From NCBI RefSeq assembly GCF_000285515.1, contig NZ_HE610962.1, forward strand, positions 37,932-82,020: 44,089 bases of DNA, in the 5' to 3' direction. Every line of letters begins with the position of its first letter. Position 1 is the stretch's first letter. A program made the position numbers and the translations under genes. The DNA is from Paenibacillus senegalensis JC66. Its GTDB lineage: Bacteria > Bacillota > Bacilli > Paenibacillales > NBRC-103111. A model generated the notes under the pieces. It did no database searches and had not been told where the DNA came from. It saw only the letters and a program-made list of their open reading frames with translations. Of this stretch, positions 24,515 to 33,335 are shown piece after piece.

Positions 24515-26791
24515 CTACTCCTCGCCTGCCGTCTGCAAATGCATCTTGCGGAATTCCCGAGGGGTTACCCCATTTAGCTTTTTGAACATCCGATTAAAGG
24601 AATTCAAATTCTGATAACCGGAATTAAGCGCTACCTCCTGAATCTTATTGTTGGTGTTCAACAGCAGACGCTGTGCTTCACGAATTCTGACCTCGTTGAC
24701 GTAATCAACAAAGTTCTTCCCGGTTTTCTCTTTGAAGTAAGTGGATAAGTACCCTCCAGTAATCGCCAACTGGCTGGCAACAATGTCCAAGGTGATATCC
24801 TCAGCATAATGCTTCTCCACATACTGCAGTACAAAATCGGTAATTTTATCCTCGGATTCCTTGCTCATCCCTATTGTTTCGCAGGCCGTGATCAACAGCT
24901 GGCTAAAAAACATCCGGTACTGCTTTACCGAGTAGAAACTGTCTACCGCATGCAAGTGGCTGATTGCCGCTTCAATCATCTGTTCATCCAGTCTCCTGGC
25001 ATGAAACAGCTTGCGCACCTTTTGTACAATATCGACGGCAAATTCTTTAAACTGCTTAACCGTAGCCTGTTTGCGCTCCATGGAAAGCAGATGGCGGTCC
25101 ACTTGCTCCAACAACCGCTGCGAATTTCCCGCCTCCAGATGAGCATCGAACTGGCGGTCCTGATCCGGGGTAAACAGATGAGCGGATTTTCTGCTTCTAT
25201 CTGCCAGTCTTAGCACCTGTGTCTCCTCATTCAGCTGCCGCTCCTGCAATAATTTTACAGTTTCCTCGTAAGCGGTCGTAAAATCGGCACCCGCGGGATA
25301 CATGGGAGAAAGGCAAATGGTAAAGAAATAGTAAGATGAATCCTTGCCTAAAATCGAGAGCAGCATATCCAGCCACTCCTGCTGGGCGGCCGGATCCGGC
25401 TCGTAAACAACCGAGACGATCTGCCGGTTCTCAACCTGAAACGTCAGTGAGTGCGGGTACATAGTCGAGACGCTGCGATCGATCGTTTCGCGAATAAAAT
25501 AAGTAGAACGATCAGCGTCCTCCCTGACTTCCTCCCAATATAATGCCTTGTACGTAATTTCAAAAATCATAAATTGATAGGGCCGGTTTTTTGGCAAACT
25601 TTCCGCTGCCGTATGCGGGCCCATATAAATTTTTTTCAACCGGTTCAAATAGCTGTAGGGCGCAAGCAGCTCATTTTTTTGTGCCAAATCCCTCTCAATC
25701 CGGCTGTTCGTCCGCAGCATGTCATTCAATTTGCTGCCAATCAGCTCGAATTCCCGGATACCGGTGCGGACCGTCACATTTCTCCCGTTCCATTGCTGGA
25801 TAGCCCCGACAATTTGCTGAATAGGGTTATTGAAGCGGATACTGAAGATTATCGAGACGAACAAGCTGATAATAAGAGCCAGCGCCAGCAGGACTAGCAA
25901 GGTCATATTCAGCTGGGAGACCTGGGAAGAGATATGCTTGCCGGGAACTATACTTAAATAAGTTAGCTTGCTGTCCCCGCCGCTTCGGTAAAAATAATAA
26001 GTATTATCCTGATGAATGTGTGTCTGATCAGCGGGCAGCGCAAGCTCGGCAAGCTCTATCCCCGATGCCTCAGCAGGATAAATCGGCGTTCCCTTATCAT
26101 CTATAATGTAGAAGCTCGAATTCGCTGAGCTGTTGAAGGCGTTAAACATCTTGTTCGCATCCAGCATAGCTACAATGTAGAAATCATTTTGCTGGTAGTG
26201 CTTAACAATATAAGGCATAAACAAGCCTTTCGCCGTGGGCTCACCGTGATCGTAAAACGGGTGCTCATAGAAGACAGAAGCGGCAAATAAGGCCGAGCTA
26301 TAGCTTCCTTGGAACTGCTCGCTCCAGAATTCGTCCGGATAGTCGGGACTGGCATAAAACTTTTCAAATAGATTGCTCTTTTCTGTAGTGCCCGTTTTGC
26401 TTAAGGTCAAACCATTGTCCTTGAATACGAGAAAAATGTTGTCCACATATAACAGCGGATTGTCTATAATTCTGGCGATTTCCGACCGGATCATGTCAAG
26501 CGCTTCGAATTTGGCGTTGCCCGGGCTGTTGCGCATGCGGGTAACATGCTCGTTAAAGTAAAGCGAATAAATTTGCTTTTGTATGAGTGTAAACTGTTCC
26601 TCGTATTTTTTAGTTGTAAACTCGGTATTTTGCTCATTATTTCGGATGATTTCCCCGCGGATATTGTTTTGAAAAAAAGTAAAGGACAAGAAGTTAAAGG
26701 AAACCAGTAGGAGAATGACAGTAAGAAACCCGAGAAGCAATCTTATCAGCAGGGAAAACGTTTTCAACTTTACGGGAAAAAATCTTCTCAT
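24515..26791 (-). CDS. Membrane-anchored AraC-family transcriptional regulator (sensor-HTH, YesN/LplR type)
   Basis: About 758 residues. An N-terminal membrane helix (about 15-37, LLIRLLLGFLTVILLL), an extracellular sensor domain to about 285 (cache-like), a second helix (LLVLLALALIISLFVSIIF), a HAMP-like linker, a cytoplasmic middle domain, then a C-terminal AraC double helix-turn-helix: DITLDIVASQLAITGGYLST, then KIQEVALNSGYQNLNSFNRMF and GVTPREF. The start is ATG 26791 behind a GGGGGG tract; GTG 26812 lies inside that tract and is less likely. It is divergent from the sugar ABC operon and is the natural activator of it, sensing an extracellular sugar. A cre-like box lies in its first codons. 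Confidence 0.92.
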   Translation of the reverse strand: MRRFFPVKLKTFSLLIRLLLGFLTVILLLVSFNFLSFTFFQNNIRGEIIRNNEQNTEFTTKKYEEQFTLIQKQIYSLYFNEHVTRMRNSPGNAKFEALDMIRSEIARIIDNPLLYVDNIFLVFKDNGLTLSKTGTTEKSNLFEKFYASPDYPDEFWSEQFQGSYSSALFAASVFYEHPFYDHGEPTAKGLFMPYIVKHYQQNDFYIVAMLDANKMFNAFNSSANSSFYIIDDKGTPIYPAEASGIELAELALPADQTHIHQDNTYYFYRSGGDSKLTYLSIVPGKHISSQVSQLNMTLLVLLALALIISLFVSIIFSIRFNNPIQQIVGAIQQWNGRNVTVRTGIREFELIGSKLNDMLRTNSRIERDLAQKNELLAPYSYLNRLKKIYMGPHTAAESLPKNRPYQFMIFEITYKALYWEEVREDADRSTYFIRETIDRSVSTMYPHSLTFQVENRQIVSVVYEPDPAAQQEWLDMLLSILGKDSSYYFFTICLSPMYPAGADFTTAYEETVKLLQERQLNEETQVLRLADRSRKSAHLFTPDQDRQFDAHLEAGNSQRLLEQVDRHLLSMERKQATVKQFKEFAVDIVQKVRKLFHARRLDEQMIEAAISHLHAVDSFYSVKQYRMFFSQLLITACETIGMSKESEDKITDFVLQYVEKHYAEDITLDIVASQLAITGGYLSTYFKEKTGKNFVDYVNEVRIREAQRLLLNTNNKIQEVALNSGYQNLNSFNRMFKKLNGVTPREFRKMHLQTAGEE
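26753..26766. promoter_or_regulatory. cre-like box inside the regulator's first codons
   Basis: On the minus strand TGAAAACGTTTTCC matches the catabolite-responsive element TGWAANCGNTNWCA at 13 of 14 positions. It lies within about the first 15 codons of the AraC-type gene, a position where CcpA can act as a transcription roadblock. Confidence 0.55.
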
Positions 26792-27218
26792 ACTCGATAT
26801 CCCCCCCAGCACTTCAAACTTTTTCTTCTATATTACATGAAAGAGCCGAATCCGAGAAGCCAAAAATAAACACTTCAAGGAAAAGATCTGCAAAACCTGC
26901 AAAACCGCTAGTTTACCGGTTATTCACAGATTTACGAATACTAGTCACTTTTATGGATTTCGCAAAACCGTTAAAAAGCGCCAATACAGACGATTCCCAA
27001 GAAAGGCAAATCCGTGTACGATAAACATCATAACATATCGTAAGCGTTTACATTCGATTGCATTTTGCATAATTCGCTCTCACTGCAAACCACAAGCCGC
27101 AGCAGCAGGATGGAGACGAACGGAACAAAAAAGTTTTGACCTCTTTTTTGTCTGACTAAAGGCTCTTATGAGAATTTGTGCAAAATGCTGAAGTAAATGA
27201 CTGGGAGGGGAGTGCAGG
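26792..27218. promoter_or_regulatory. Divergent control region between regulator and ABC operon
   Basis: About 430 bases, A+T-rich, no gene. It should hold the promoters of both the AraC gene and the permease operon, and the AraC binding site. Near 27046-27052 a TTTACA lies within the cre-like box (27039-27052); CATAAT about 16 bases on is a possible -10 for the permeases. No AraC operator could be assigned by eye. Confidence 0.4.
27039..27052. promoter_or_regulatory. cre-like box upstream of the sugar ABC operon
   Basis: Minus-strand TGTAAACGCTTACG matches the CcpA consensus TGWAANCGNTNWCA at 13 of 14 positions. It overlaps the likely -35 region of the permease operon, so repression by preferred sugars is expected. 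Confidence 0.65.
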
Positions 27219-28190
27219 ATGCATGACAACCAATTAAGCCGGAATGTCCCCGGCCCGGAGCTCATTCCGGATAGCAGCCGAAAAACTAGCAGGTGGTTGC
27301 GGAAGCTGAACGACAGCAAATATTTGCTGCTAATGTTCGTTCCCTGTTTTCTGTACTACTTGATCTTTAAGTACTTGCCTATGGGTGGCATCGTAATCTC
27401 CTTTAAAGATTACAACCTTTACCGGGGGATTTGGGATAGTCCCTGGGTGGGCTTTAAGTATTATGAAATGTTTTTTAACAGCCCTGATTTCTGGATTCTG
27501 CTGCGCAATACTTTTCTGCTGGGCTTTTATAAGCTGGTCTTCGGATTTCCGGCGCCAATCTTGTTGGCCTTATTACTAAATGAAGTGAAAAATGTGCTGT
27601 TCAAACGTTTTGTGCAGACCGTCAGTTATCTGCCCCACTTCATTTCAAATGTCGTTGTTGCTGGTATGATTGTAATGTTCTTGTCGCCATCAAGCGGAAT
27701 TATTAACAAAATGATTGAGTCTTTGGGCTTTGAGGCCATTAACTTTATGGTTCGTCCTGAGTGGTTCCGTACGATCTATGTAGCATCGGAAATTTGGCAA
27801 AGCATCGGGTGGGAGGCAATCATTTATTTGGCAGCTCTCACCGCAATCGATCCTTCTCTTTATGAGGCTGCTGAAATTGACGGGGCTAACCGCTGGAACA
27901 AGCTGGTTAACGTAACGCTGCCGGGCATAGCTCCTGCGATTGTTATTCTGCTGATCCTGAACATCGGCCGCGTGCTGGAAATCGGCTTCGAGAAGGTATT
28001 CCTGCTGTACACGCCGGCCACCTACGCTACTGCGGACATATTAAGCACCTATGTGTATCGAACAGGATTGATCAATGGAAACTTCAGCTATGCGGCAGCA
28101 ATTGATTTGTTTACTGGTGTTATCTGCTTGATCTTTATTTATACGGCCAATACGATCAGCCGGCGAATTTCGGAAACGAGCTTATGGTAA
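27219..28190 (+). CDS. Carbohydrate ABC transporter permease, LplB type
   Basis: A 323-residue inner membrane permease with six predicted helices after a cytoplasmic N-terminus of about 30 residues. The EAA loop that docks the ATPase is EAAEIDGANRWNKLVNVTLPG. KYLPMGGIVISFKDYNLYRGI near residue 50 is typical of the LplB/YteP group, which takes up oligo- or alduronate-type sugars. ATG follows a GGGAGGGGAG tract. It is the first gene of the transporter operon. No ATPase gene is nearby, so a shared MsmX-like ATPase is expected, as in other LplB systems. Confidence 0.95.
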   Translation: MHDNQLSRNVPGPELIPDSSRKTSRWLRKLNDSKYLLLMFVPCFLYYLIFKYLPMGGIVISFKDYNLYRGIWDSPWVGFKYYEMFFNSPDFWILLRNTFLLGFYKLVFGFPAPILLALLLNEVKNVLFKRFVQTVSYLPHFISNVVVAGMIVMFLSPSSGIINKMIESLGFEAINFMVRPEWFRTIYVASEIWQSIGWEAIIYLAALTAIDPSLYEAAEIDGANRWNKLVNVTLPGIAPAIVILLILNIGRVLEIGFEKVFLLYTPATYATADILSTYVYRTGLINGNFSYAAAIDLFTGVICLIFIYTANTISRRISETSLW

Positions 28191-28204
28191 AGGAGGGCTA
28201 ACTT

Positions 28205-29071
28205 ATGCGGCGAAAAATTACATGGTTTACAGTATTAAACGTCATTCTTTTGCTTGGAGTCGTTCTGGTTACGCTCTATCCTTTTGTGCACATGGCCGCT
28301 GTTTCCTTAAGCCGTAATATTTATGTGCTGAGAGGAGAGGTCACCTGGTTTCCTAAAGGCTTCAACCTGGACATGTATAAGGTAGTGCTCAGTGATCCGC
28401 GTATTGCCAAAGCCTACTGGAACACCTTTATCTACGTCACCCTGGGAACCGCTATCTCTCTCGTTGTGACTTCTCTTGGAGCTTATGCTTTGGCCAAAAA
28501 AGCGATGCTGTTCAACCGGGGCTTCACCTTGATTATTATCTTCACCATGTTTTTTACCGGCGGGATGATCCCTACATTCCTCGTTGTTAAAGAGCTTGGA
28601 GTTATGGATACTATATGGGCCATGGTTTTACCCGGGGCCGTCAGCACTTGGAATCTGCTAATTATGAGAACCTTCTTCTCCAATTTCCCTGTGGAGCTGG
28701 AGGAATCAGGCAAGATGGATGGCCTTACCGACATCGGCATCTTCTTCCGCATTGTCGTGCCGCTGTCCCAGGCAGTCTTTGCCACCATAGGCTTGTTCTA
28801 CGCGGTAGGCATATGGAACAACTTTATGTTCCCTCTCTTATATTTGCGTGATCCCGATTTGTTCCCGCTGCAGGTCATTCTGCGAAATATTGTTTTAGCC
28901 GGTCAGACCAACCAGGCTGATACGGCCGCCGTTGGCTCCGACAGCGTAATCGTTGAGGAATCGCTGAAGTTCGCAACGATTATGGTTTCCACAGTACCCA
29001 TTCTCTTGATCTATCCGTTCCTGCAAAAGTACTTCGTCAAAGGGGTTATGATCGGAGCGGTCAAGGGGTAA
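28205..29071 (+). CDS. Carbohydrate ABC transporter permease, LplC/YtcP type
   Basis: A 288-residue permease with six helices, the partner of the LplB-type gene 14 bases upstream. N-terminal LGVVLVTLYPFVHMAAVSLS, then the EAA-type loop EESGKMDGLTDIGIFFRIVVPLSQ near residue 170, and a C-terminal KYFVKGVMIGAVKG that is highly typical of LplC/YtcP proteins. ATG follows AAAGGAGGG. It forms the heterodimeric channel with its neighbour. Confidence 0.95.
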   Translation: MRRKITWFTVLNVILLLGVVLVTLYPFVHMAAVSLSRNIYVLRGEVTWFPKGFNLDMYKVVLSDPRIAKAYWNTFIYVTLGTAISLVVTSLGAYALAKKAMLFNRGFTLIIIFTMFFTGGMIPTFLVVKELGVMDTIWAMVLPGAVSTWNLLIMRTFFSNFPVELEESGKMDGLTDIGIFFRIVVPLSQAVFATIGLFYAVGIWNNFMFPLLYLRDPDLFPLQVILRNIVLAGQTNQADTAAVGSDSVIVEESLKFATIMVSTVPILLIYPFLQKYFVKGVMIGAVKG

Positions 29072-29121
29072 TATTGTTTCTTTCATAAACTCTAAAACAT
29101 TTAAAAAGGGAGAGGTTATTC

Positions 29122-30672
29122 ATGAAGAAGAAGCTTACTTCAATAACCAGTGTCATTGTGCTGAGCTCGCTGGCTGTTGCTTGCAGCAGCGGCGGCTCGG
29201 GTTCAGGTACAGGGGGAACTCCGTCCAGCACGCCTGGCGCCAGCCAAGCGCCCGGGGAATCCCCTGGCAGCGAAGCAGCCGAAAAAGTCAACTTTTCCAT
29301 GCTGATGGTCGATCATCCCAACTGGCCCTACAACAAAGATTGGGTCGTTTGGGACTGGATCGAGGAGCATACCGGGGCTACCTTTAACGTTCAGCTTCCA
29401 TCAGGCGAGCTTCAGGATACGATTAACTTGAACGTCGCCTCCGGCAGCATGCCTGACATCACTTTCTTCTCCAACCGGCAGGAAGCGAACAAATTCGGCC
29501 AGCAGGGCGTCCTGGCGAACGTACTGGACTATATTGATGTCATGCCTAACCTGAAAGCGTGGATGGATCAATACCCGGAAATTACAATGGCGACTTTGGC
29601 CGCTGATGGCGGAATGTATATGCTGCCAAATGAAGGATTCGGAGAAACGAACCGCATTATTTGGATGTATCGCGAGGATGTTTTTGAAGAGCATGGTATC
29701 GAAACACCTAAGACATACGATGATCTGATTGAGGTGGCTCGTGAGCTGAAGCAGCTTTATCCGGACAGCTATCCATTTGCCTTCCGCAGTGGAAACGCGC
29801 TGGAAATTTTGCGCTTCACTTCCCCGCAATTTGGAACGCATAACGACTTCTTCCTCGACGGAGAAACAGGCGAAGTCCGCTACGGACCGACTGAGGACGC
29901 GTTTAAGGAACTGGTCGCCGCCTTTAACACCCTGTACGAGGAAGGCCTTATTCCTCCTGATTGGCTGACAGTTAACGTGCAGCAGTGGCAGGATATGGTG
30001 TCCAACGATAAGACCTTTATCCTTCTCGATTATATTGGCCGCTTGGATCTGTTCAATCTGCCGCTTAAGGAGCAGAACCCCGACTTTAATCTGGCGTTCA
30101 TGACTCCGCCTGAAGGACGGCCTGGCTTTGCTGTAAATCCGCATACTCACATTCTGCAGGCAGGCTTCACCGTTTCCTCCAAATCCGACAAAATCGAGGA
30201 AGCCTTCCGGGCACTGGATTGGTATTACTCTGAAGAAGGAAAAGAGATTTTAAGCTGGGGCAAAGACGATGTCGTATACGTGACGGAGAACGGGGAGCGC
30301 AAGCTGCGTTCGGAATACGCCGATGTCACCGATGTTCGTAAGAAAACCGGGCTTGCTACCAACGGTACCTATACCTGGTTTGATTATGACGCCCATCTTG
30401 TGCCTGCTTCGGAGGAACAAAGAGCTGCCTACGATCTGGCAAGACAGCATGACAGCCAGTATATTGTTAACCCTCAGTTCAACGAGAGTGAATTAAACGA
30501 AGTGACCCTGCTTCAATCGAATATTGAAAAGCATATGCAGGAGCAAATCACCCGCTTTATTCTGGGAGAGCGCCCTCTGGATCAGTGGGATGACTACGTA
30601 GCTGAAGCAAAAAATCTGGGCCTGGATCAGCTGATGGAATTTGTTAAGGAAGCCTACAATAGATTGCAATAA
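29122..30672 (+). CDS. Extracellular sugar-binding lipoprotein of the ABC transporter (LplA-like)
   Basis: A 516-residue solute-binding lipoprotein. The signal peptide ends at a lipobox-like LAVAC (Cys21), with an unusual Ala three before the Cys. A Gly/Ser/Pro-rich linker to about residue 50 follows. The mature part is of the large family 1-type binding proteins used with LplB/LplC, with WDWIEEHTGATFNVQLPSGE and GMYMLPNEGFGETNRIIWMYREDV. It delivers an oligosaccharide to the two permeases just upstream. ATG follows AAGGGAGAGG. The operon goes on to the propeller protein after a stem-loop. Confidence 0.93.
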   Translation: MKKKLTSITSVIVLSSLAVACSSGGSGSGTGGTPSSTPGASQAPGESPGSEAAEKVNFSMLMVDHPNWPYNKDWVVWDWIEEHTGATFNVQLPSGELQDTINLNVASGSMPDITFFSNRQEANKFGQQGVLANVLDYIDVMPNLKAWMDQYPEITMATLAADGGMYMLPNEGFGETNRIIWMYREDVFEEHGIETPKTYDDLIEVARELKQLYPDSYPFAFRSGNALEILRFTSPQFGTHNDFFLDGETGEVRYGPTEDAFKELVAAFNTLYEEGLIPPDWLTVNVQQWQDMVSNDKTFILLDYIGRLDLFNLPLKEQNPDFNLAFMTPPEGRPGFAVNPHTHILQAGFTVSSKSDKIEEAFRALDWYYSEEGKEILSWGKDDVVYVTENGERKLRSEYADVTDVRKKTGLATNGTYTWFDYDAHLVPASEEQRAAYDLARQHDSQYIVNPQFNESELNEVTLLQSNIEKHMQEQITRFILGERPLDQWDDYVAEAKNLGLDQLMEFVKEAYNRLQ

Positions 30673-30719
30673 CACACCTTCAAGGGCTGTCCAATAATGA
30701 TGGGCAGCCCCGGTGTTTG
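30673..30719 (+). other. Intercistronic stem-loop after the binding protein
   Basis: ACACC...GGGCTGTCC pairing with GGGCAGCCC...GGTGT around an AATAATGAT loop, with only a short T run after it. It fits an mRNA-stabilising hairpin or partial terminator that keeps the binding protein more abundant than the gene downstream. Confidence 0.65.
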
Positions 30720-30782
30720 CCCCGCTGCTGATGCCAAAATGACGAAACATTAGTCAAGCTTTCAAGGAGGCCTAACTCTGCT

Positions 30783-31988
30783 GTGGAAACGAAGACCATG
30801 ACTAAAGACGGCGCCTGGTGCTTCTTTGCCGATCCGCGGGCTGTTTATTTTGCGGGAAAGCACCGCCGAACCTATGTCGGCTGGCTGACCTCGGAAGGCG
30901 ATGTCCGAGTCGGCTGCTATGATCATGACCGCGGATGGATAAGTGAGTCATCCCTGCTTAAGCCGGCCCTGCAAAAGGATGACCACGCTAGCCCCTCCCT
31001 CTGGATGGATAGCGAGGGATATCTAACTGTTTTCTACTCAGCTCATAACGGCAAAGCGATGTATTATCGCACCGCGCTCTCCCCCGAATCGATAGATGAA
31101 TTCGGAGAGGAACGGCGCCTGCCGGCCAACAGCGAGGGGAACAAAGGATATACCTACCCTAATCCGGTTTATTTGCAGGCAGAGGAGCGTCTGTTCCTGT
31201 TCTGGAGGGGCGGCAATTTCAAGCCGGTTTTCAGTATCACCGATGATTGCGGCTCCGGGAAGTGGTCAGAGGTGCGGCCCCTTATCGAGGATCGCGGAAA
31301 TCGCCCTTATATTAAATTCGCTTCCGATAATGAATCCGTCATTCATTTCGCTTGTACAGACGGTCATCCCAACGAAGAAGCTAGCAATGGCATCCACTAC
31401 GCCTGCTATCGCAACAACGCCTATTATCGTGCGGACGGCTCTATCATTAAAACAGCCGCTGAGCTGCCCCTTGCTATTGCGGAGATGGATACGGTCGTTG
31501 ATCCCGAAAGCGGCAAGCACTGCTGGATCTGGGATGTCGCCGCCGATCAGGAGGGCAATCCCGTCCTGGTGTATGCTGTCTTCGCCTCCAAATCGGATCA
31601 TCGTTATTACTACAGCCGCTGGGATGACGGGCAGTGGATAACGAACGAGATTGCAGCGGCGGGTCACTGGTTCCCGCAAACTCCGGACGGAGCCGTTGAA
31701 CGGGAGCCCTATTATTCGGGCGGCCTCATCCTTGATCCGCGTGATCCTGGTATGGTTTATCTGTCGCGTTTGCAGGACGGAGCGTTTGAAATTGAACGCT
31801 GGTCCACTGAGGATAACGGCATTAGCTGGCATTCGGAGGCTGTTACTTCTTCCTCAAGCGAGTTGAACGTGCGCCCTTTTATCAGCCGGGGACCAAAGGG
31901 AAGCCCTGCTATGCTCTTTTGGATGAAGGGCGAATATACTCATTATACAGATTACCGCACGTCACTCATGATGCAAGTCATCGAGTAA
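30783..31988 (+). CDS. BNR-type beta-propeller protein, possible polysaccharide lyase or hydrolase acting in the cytoplasm
   Basis: A 401-residue protein with repeated propeller blades (for example SPSLWMDSEGYLTVFYSAHNG, NPVYLQAEERLFLFWRGG, RPYIKFASDN, DQEGNPVLVYAVFAS), resembling BNR_4 proteins and the seven-bladed PL24/25/27 lyases that cleave rhamnose-uronate linkages. There is no signal peptide, so it should act inside the cell on imported sugar. GTG starts 12 bases after AAGGAGG. It is the last gene of the ABC operon and is followed by a terminator. Assignment to a propeller family is good; lyase versus hydrolase, and the substrate, are open. Confidence 0.75.
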   Translation: METKTMTKDGAWCFFADPRAVYFAGKHRRTYVGWLTSEGDVRVGCYDHDRGWISESSLLKPALQKDDHASPSLWMDSEGYLTVFYSAHNGKAMYYRTALSPESIDEFGEERRLPANSEGNKGYTYPNPVYLQAEERLFLFWRGGNFKPVFSITDDCGSGKWSEVRPLIEDRGNRPYIKFASDNESVIHFACTDGHPNEEASNGIHYACYRNNAYYRADGSIIKTAAELPLAIAEMDTVVDPESGKHCWIWDVAADQEGNPVLVYAVFASKSDHRYYYSRWDDGQWITNEIAAAGHWFPQTPDGAVEREPYYSGGLILDPRDPGMVYLSRLQDGAFEIERWSTEDNGISWHSEAVTSSSSELNVRPFISRGPKGSPAMLFWMKGEYTHYTDYRTSLMMQVIE

Positions 31989-31992
31989 AGAC

Positions 31993-32043
31993 AAAGCCCC
32001 TCATCATCGGTATTTAGGATACTGAGGATGAGAGGCTTTTTTT
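31993..32043. terminator. Terminator shared by the ABC operon and hflX
   Basis: AAAGCCCCTCATC pairs with GATGAGAGGCTTT around a loop of about 22 bases, then a run of seven T on the plus strand. The A-rich other side could also serve hflX, which ends 30 bases on. Confidence 0.8.
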
Positions 32044-32072
32044 AGTTTTGGCATTATGTCCATTGCTAGTGC

Positions 32073-33335
32073 TTAATTCACCAGGTATTCCTTATACTTG
32101 TCCCGGTCACTGGCCCGGCATTCGAGAACAAGCCGGGTCCCTTCCTCTTCATAAACGGTCTCCAATACATTGGCCCGTTCATTAAAGTAAGAGACAATCT
32201 CCCCATGTTGATAAGGAATTATCAGCTCGCAAGAGACATAATCCCGGTACAGCCGCTCCCGGATAGATGCTGTCAGCTCCTTTATCCCTATACGCTGTCT
32301 AGCGGAAAGATAGACGCCCTCTTCCACGACTTTAGGGATGCTCATCTCCAGGCGGTCGGCCTTGTTGTAGGCATACAGAATAGGGATATCCTTCACACCA
32401 ATCTCCGCAAGCGTTCGCTCGGTAATCTCCATCATTTCCTTATAGTGGGGATTGGAGCAATCCACCACGTGAATAAGCAGGTCCGCTTCGGCAACCTCCT
32501 CCAGCGTGGAGCGGAACGCCTTGACCAGATGATGGGGGAGCTTGCTCACAAACCCGACCGTATCCGTTAACAGCAAGCTTTTATTATCGGGCAGCGTAAT
32601 ACTGCGCACAGAGGTTTCCAAGGTGGCGAACAGCATATCTTTTTCAAATACCTGCTTGATCTTGGCTGGTTCGAACACTTCCATCATGGCATTCATTAAT
32701 GTAGATTTACCGGCATTTGTATACCCGACCAAGGCTGCAGATGGAAGCGCCTGCTTATGGCGCTGCTTGCGCTGAACCTGCCGTTGTGCCACGAGTTCCT
32801 CTAACTGCTTTGATAAAACTGTAATTTTTTCTTCGATTCTGCGGCGGTCCAGCTCCAGCTTCGTTTCCCCGGCGCCGCGGTTTTTCAGACCTGCTCCTCC
32901 CCCCTGGCGGCCGAGCGATTCTCTCAAGCCGACGAGACGGGGAAGCTGATACTGCAGCTCGGCAATTTCAACCTGAAGCTGAGCCTCTCTTGTTTTCGCT
33001 CTCTCTGCAAAAATATCCAGAATCAGCATCGTCCGATCTATAACCATACAATCCAGGTCCGCTTCGAGGTTGCGAATTTGTGAAGGAGACAGCTCATCAT
33101 TAAACAAGACGATCTCCGCTTCCTCCGCTGCGGCCAGCTCCTTCACCTCCATCGCCTTACCCTTTCCTATATAGTGGGAAGGATTGACGCGCTCCAGAGT
33201 TTGCGTGACCTGTCCCACCCCTTTGATGTCACAGGCAGCTGCCAAATTAGCCAGTTCCTCCATAGAGTGTTCAAACGACTCTACCTCATCATCTATCCGT
33301 ACACCGACCAAGATTGCTTTTCGCATAGCTTCCAT
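32073..33335 (-). CDS. hflX: GTPase HflX
   Basis: A ribosome-associated GTPase that splits or rescues stalled ribosomes. About 420 residues. The N-terminal HflX domain has RVNPSHYIGKGKAMEV and DRTMLILDIFAERAKTREA, then the glycine-rich GLRESLGRQGGGAGLKNRGAGETKLE loop region and a coiled coil. The G domain has G1 GYTNAGKST, G3 DTVGFV and G4 NKAD. A start at ATG 33335 (MEAMRK) is chosen behind AAGGAGGG; a longer reading upstream is not supported. Confidence 0.96.
   Translation of the reverse strand: MEAMRKAILVGVRIDDEVESFEHSMEELANLAAACDIKGVGQVTQTLERVNPSHYIGKGKAMEVKELAAAEEAEIVLFNDELSPSQIRNLEADLDCMVIDRTMLILDIFAERAKTREAQLQVEIAELQYQLPRLVGLRESLGRQGGGAGLKNRGAGETKLELDRRRIEEKITVLSKQLEELVAQRQVQRKQRHKQALPSAALVGYTNAGKSTLMNAMMEVFEPAKIKQVFEKDMLFATLETSVRSITLPDNKSLLLTDTVGFVSKLPHHLVKAFRSTLEEVAEADLLIHVVDCSNPHYKEMMEITERTLAEIGVKDIPILYAYNKADRLEMSIPKVVEEGVYLSARQRIGIKELTASIRERLYRDYVSCELIIPYQHGEIVSYFNERANVLETVYEEEGTRLVLECRASDRDKYKEYLVN

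Noticed and set aside
29401-30150. A 249-residue open frame on the minus strand
   Set aside because: It lies opposite the binding-protein gene, with no ribosome binding site and no family motif.
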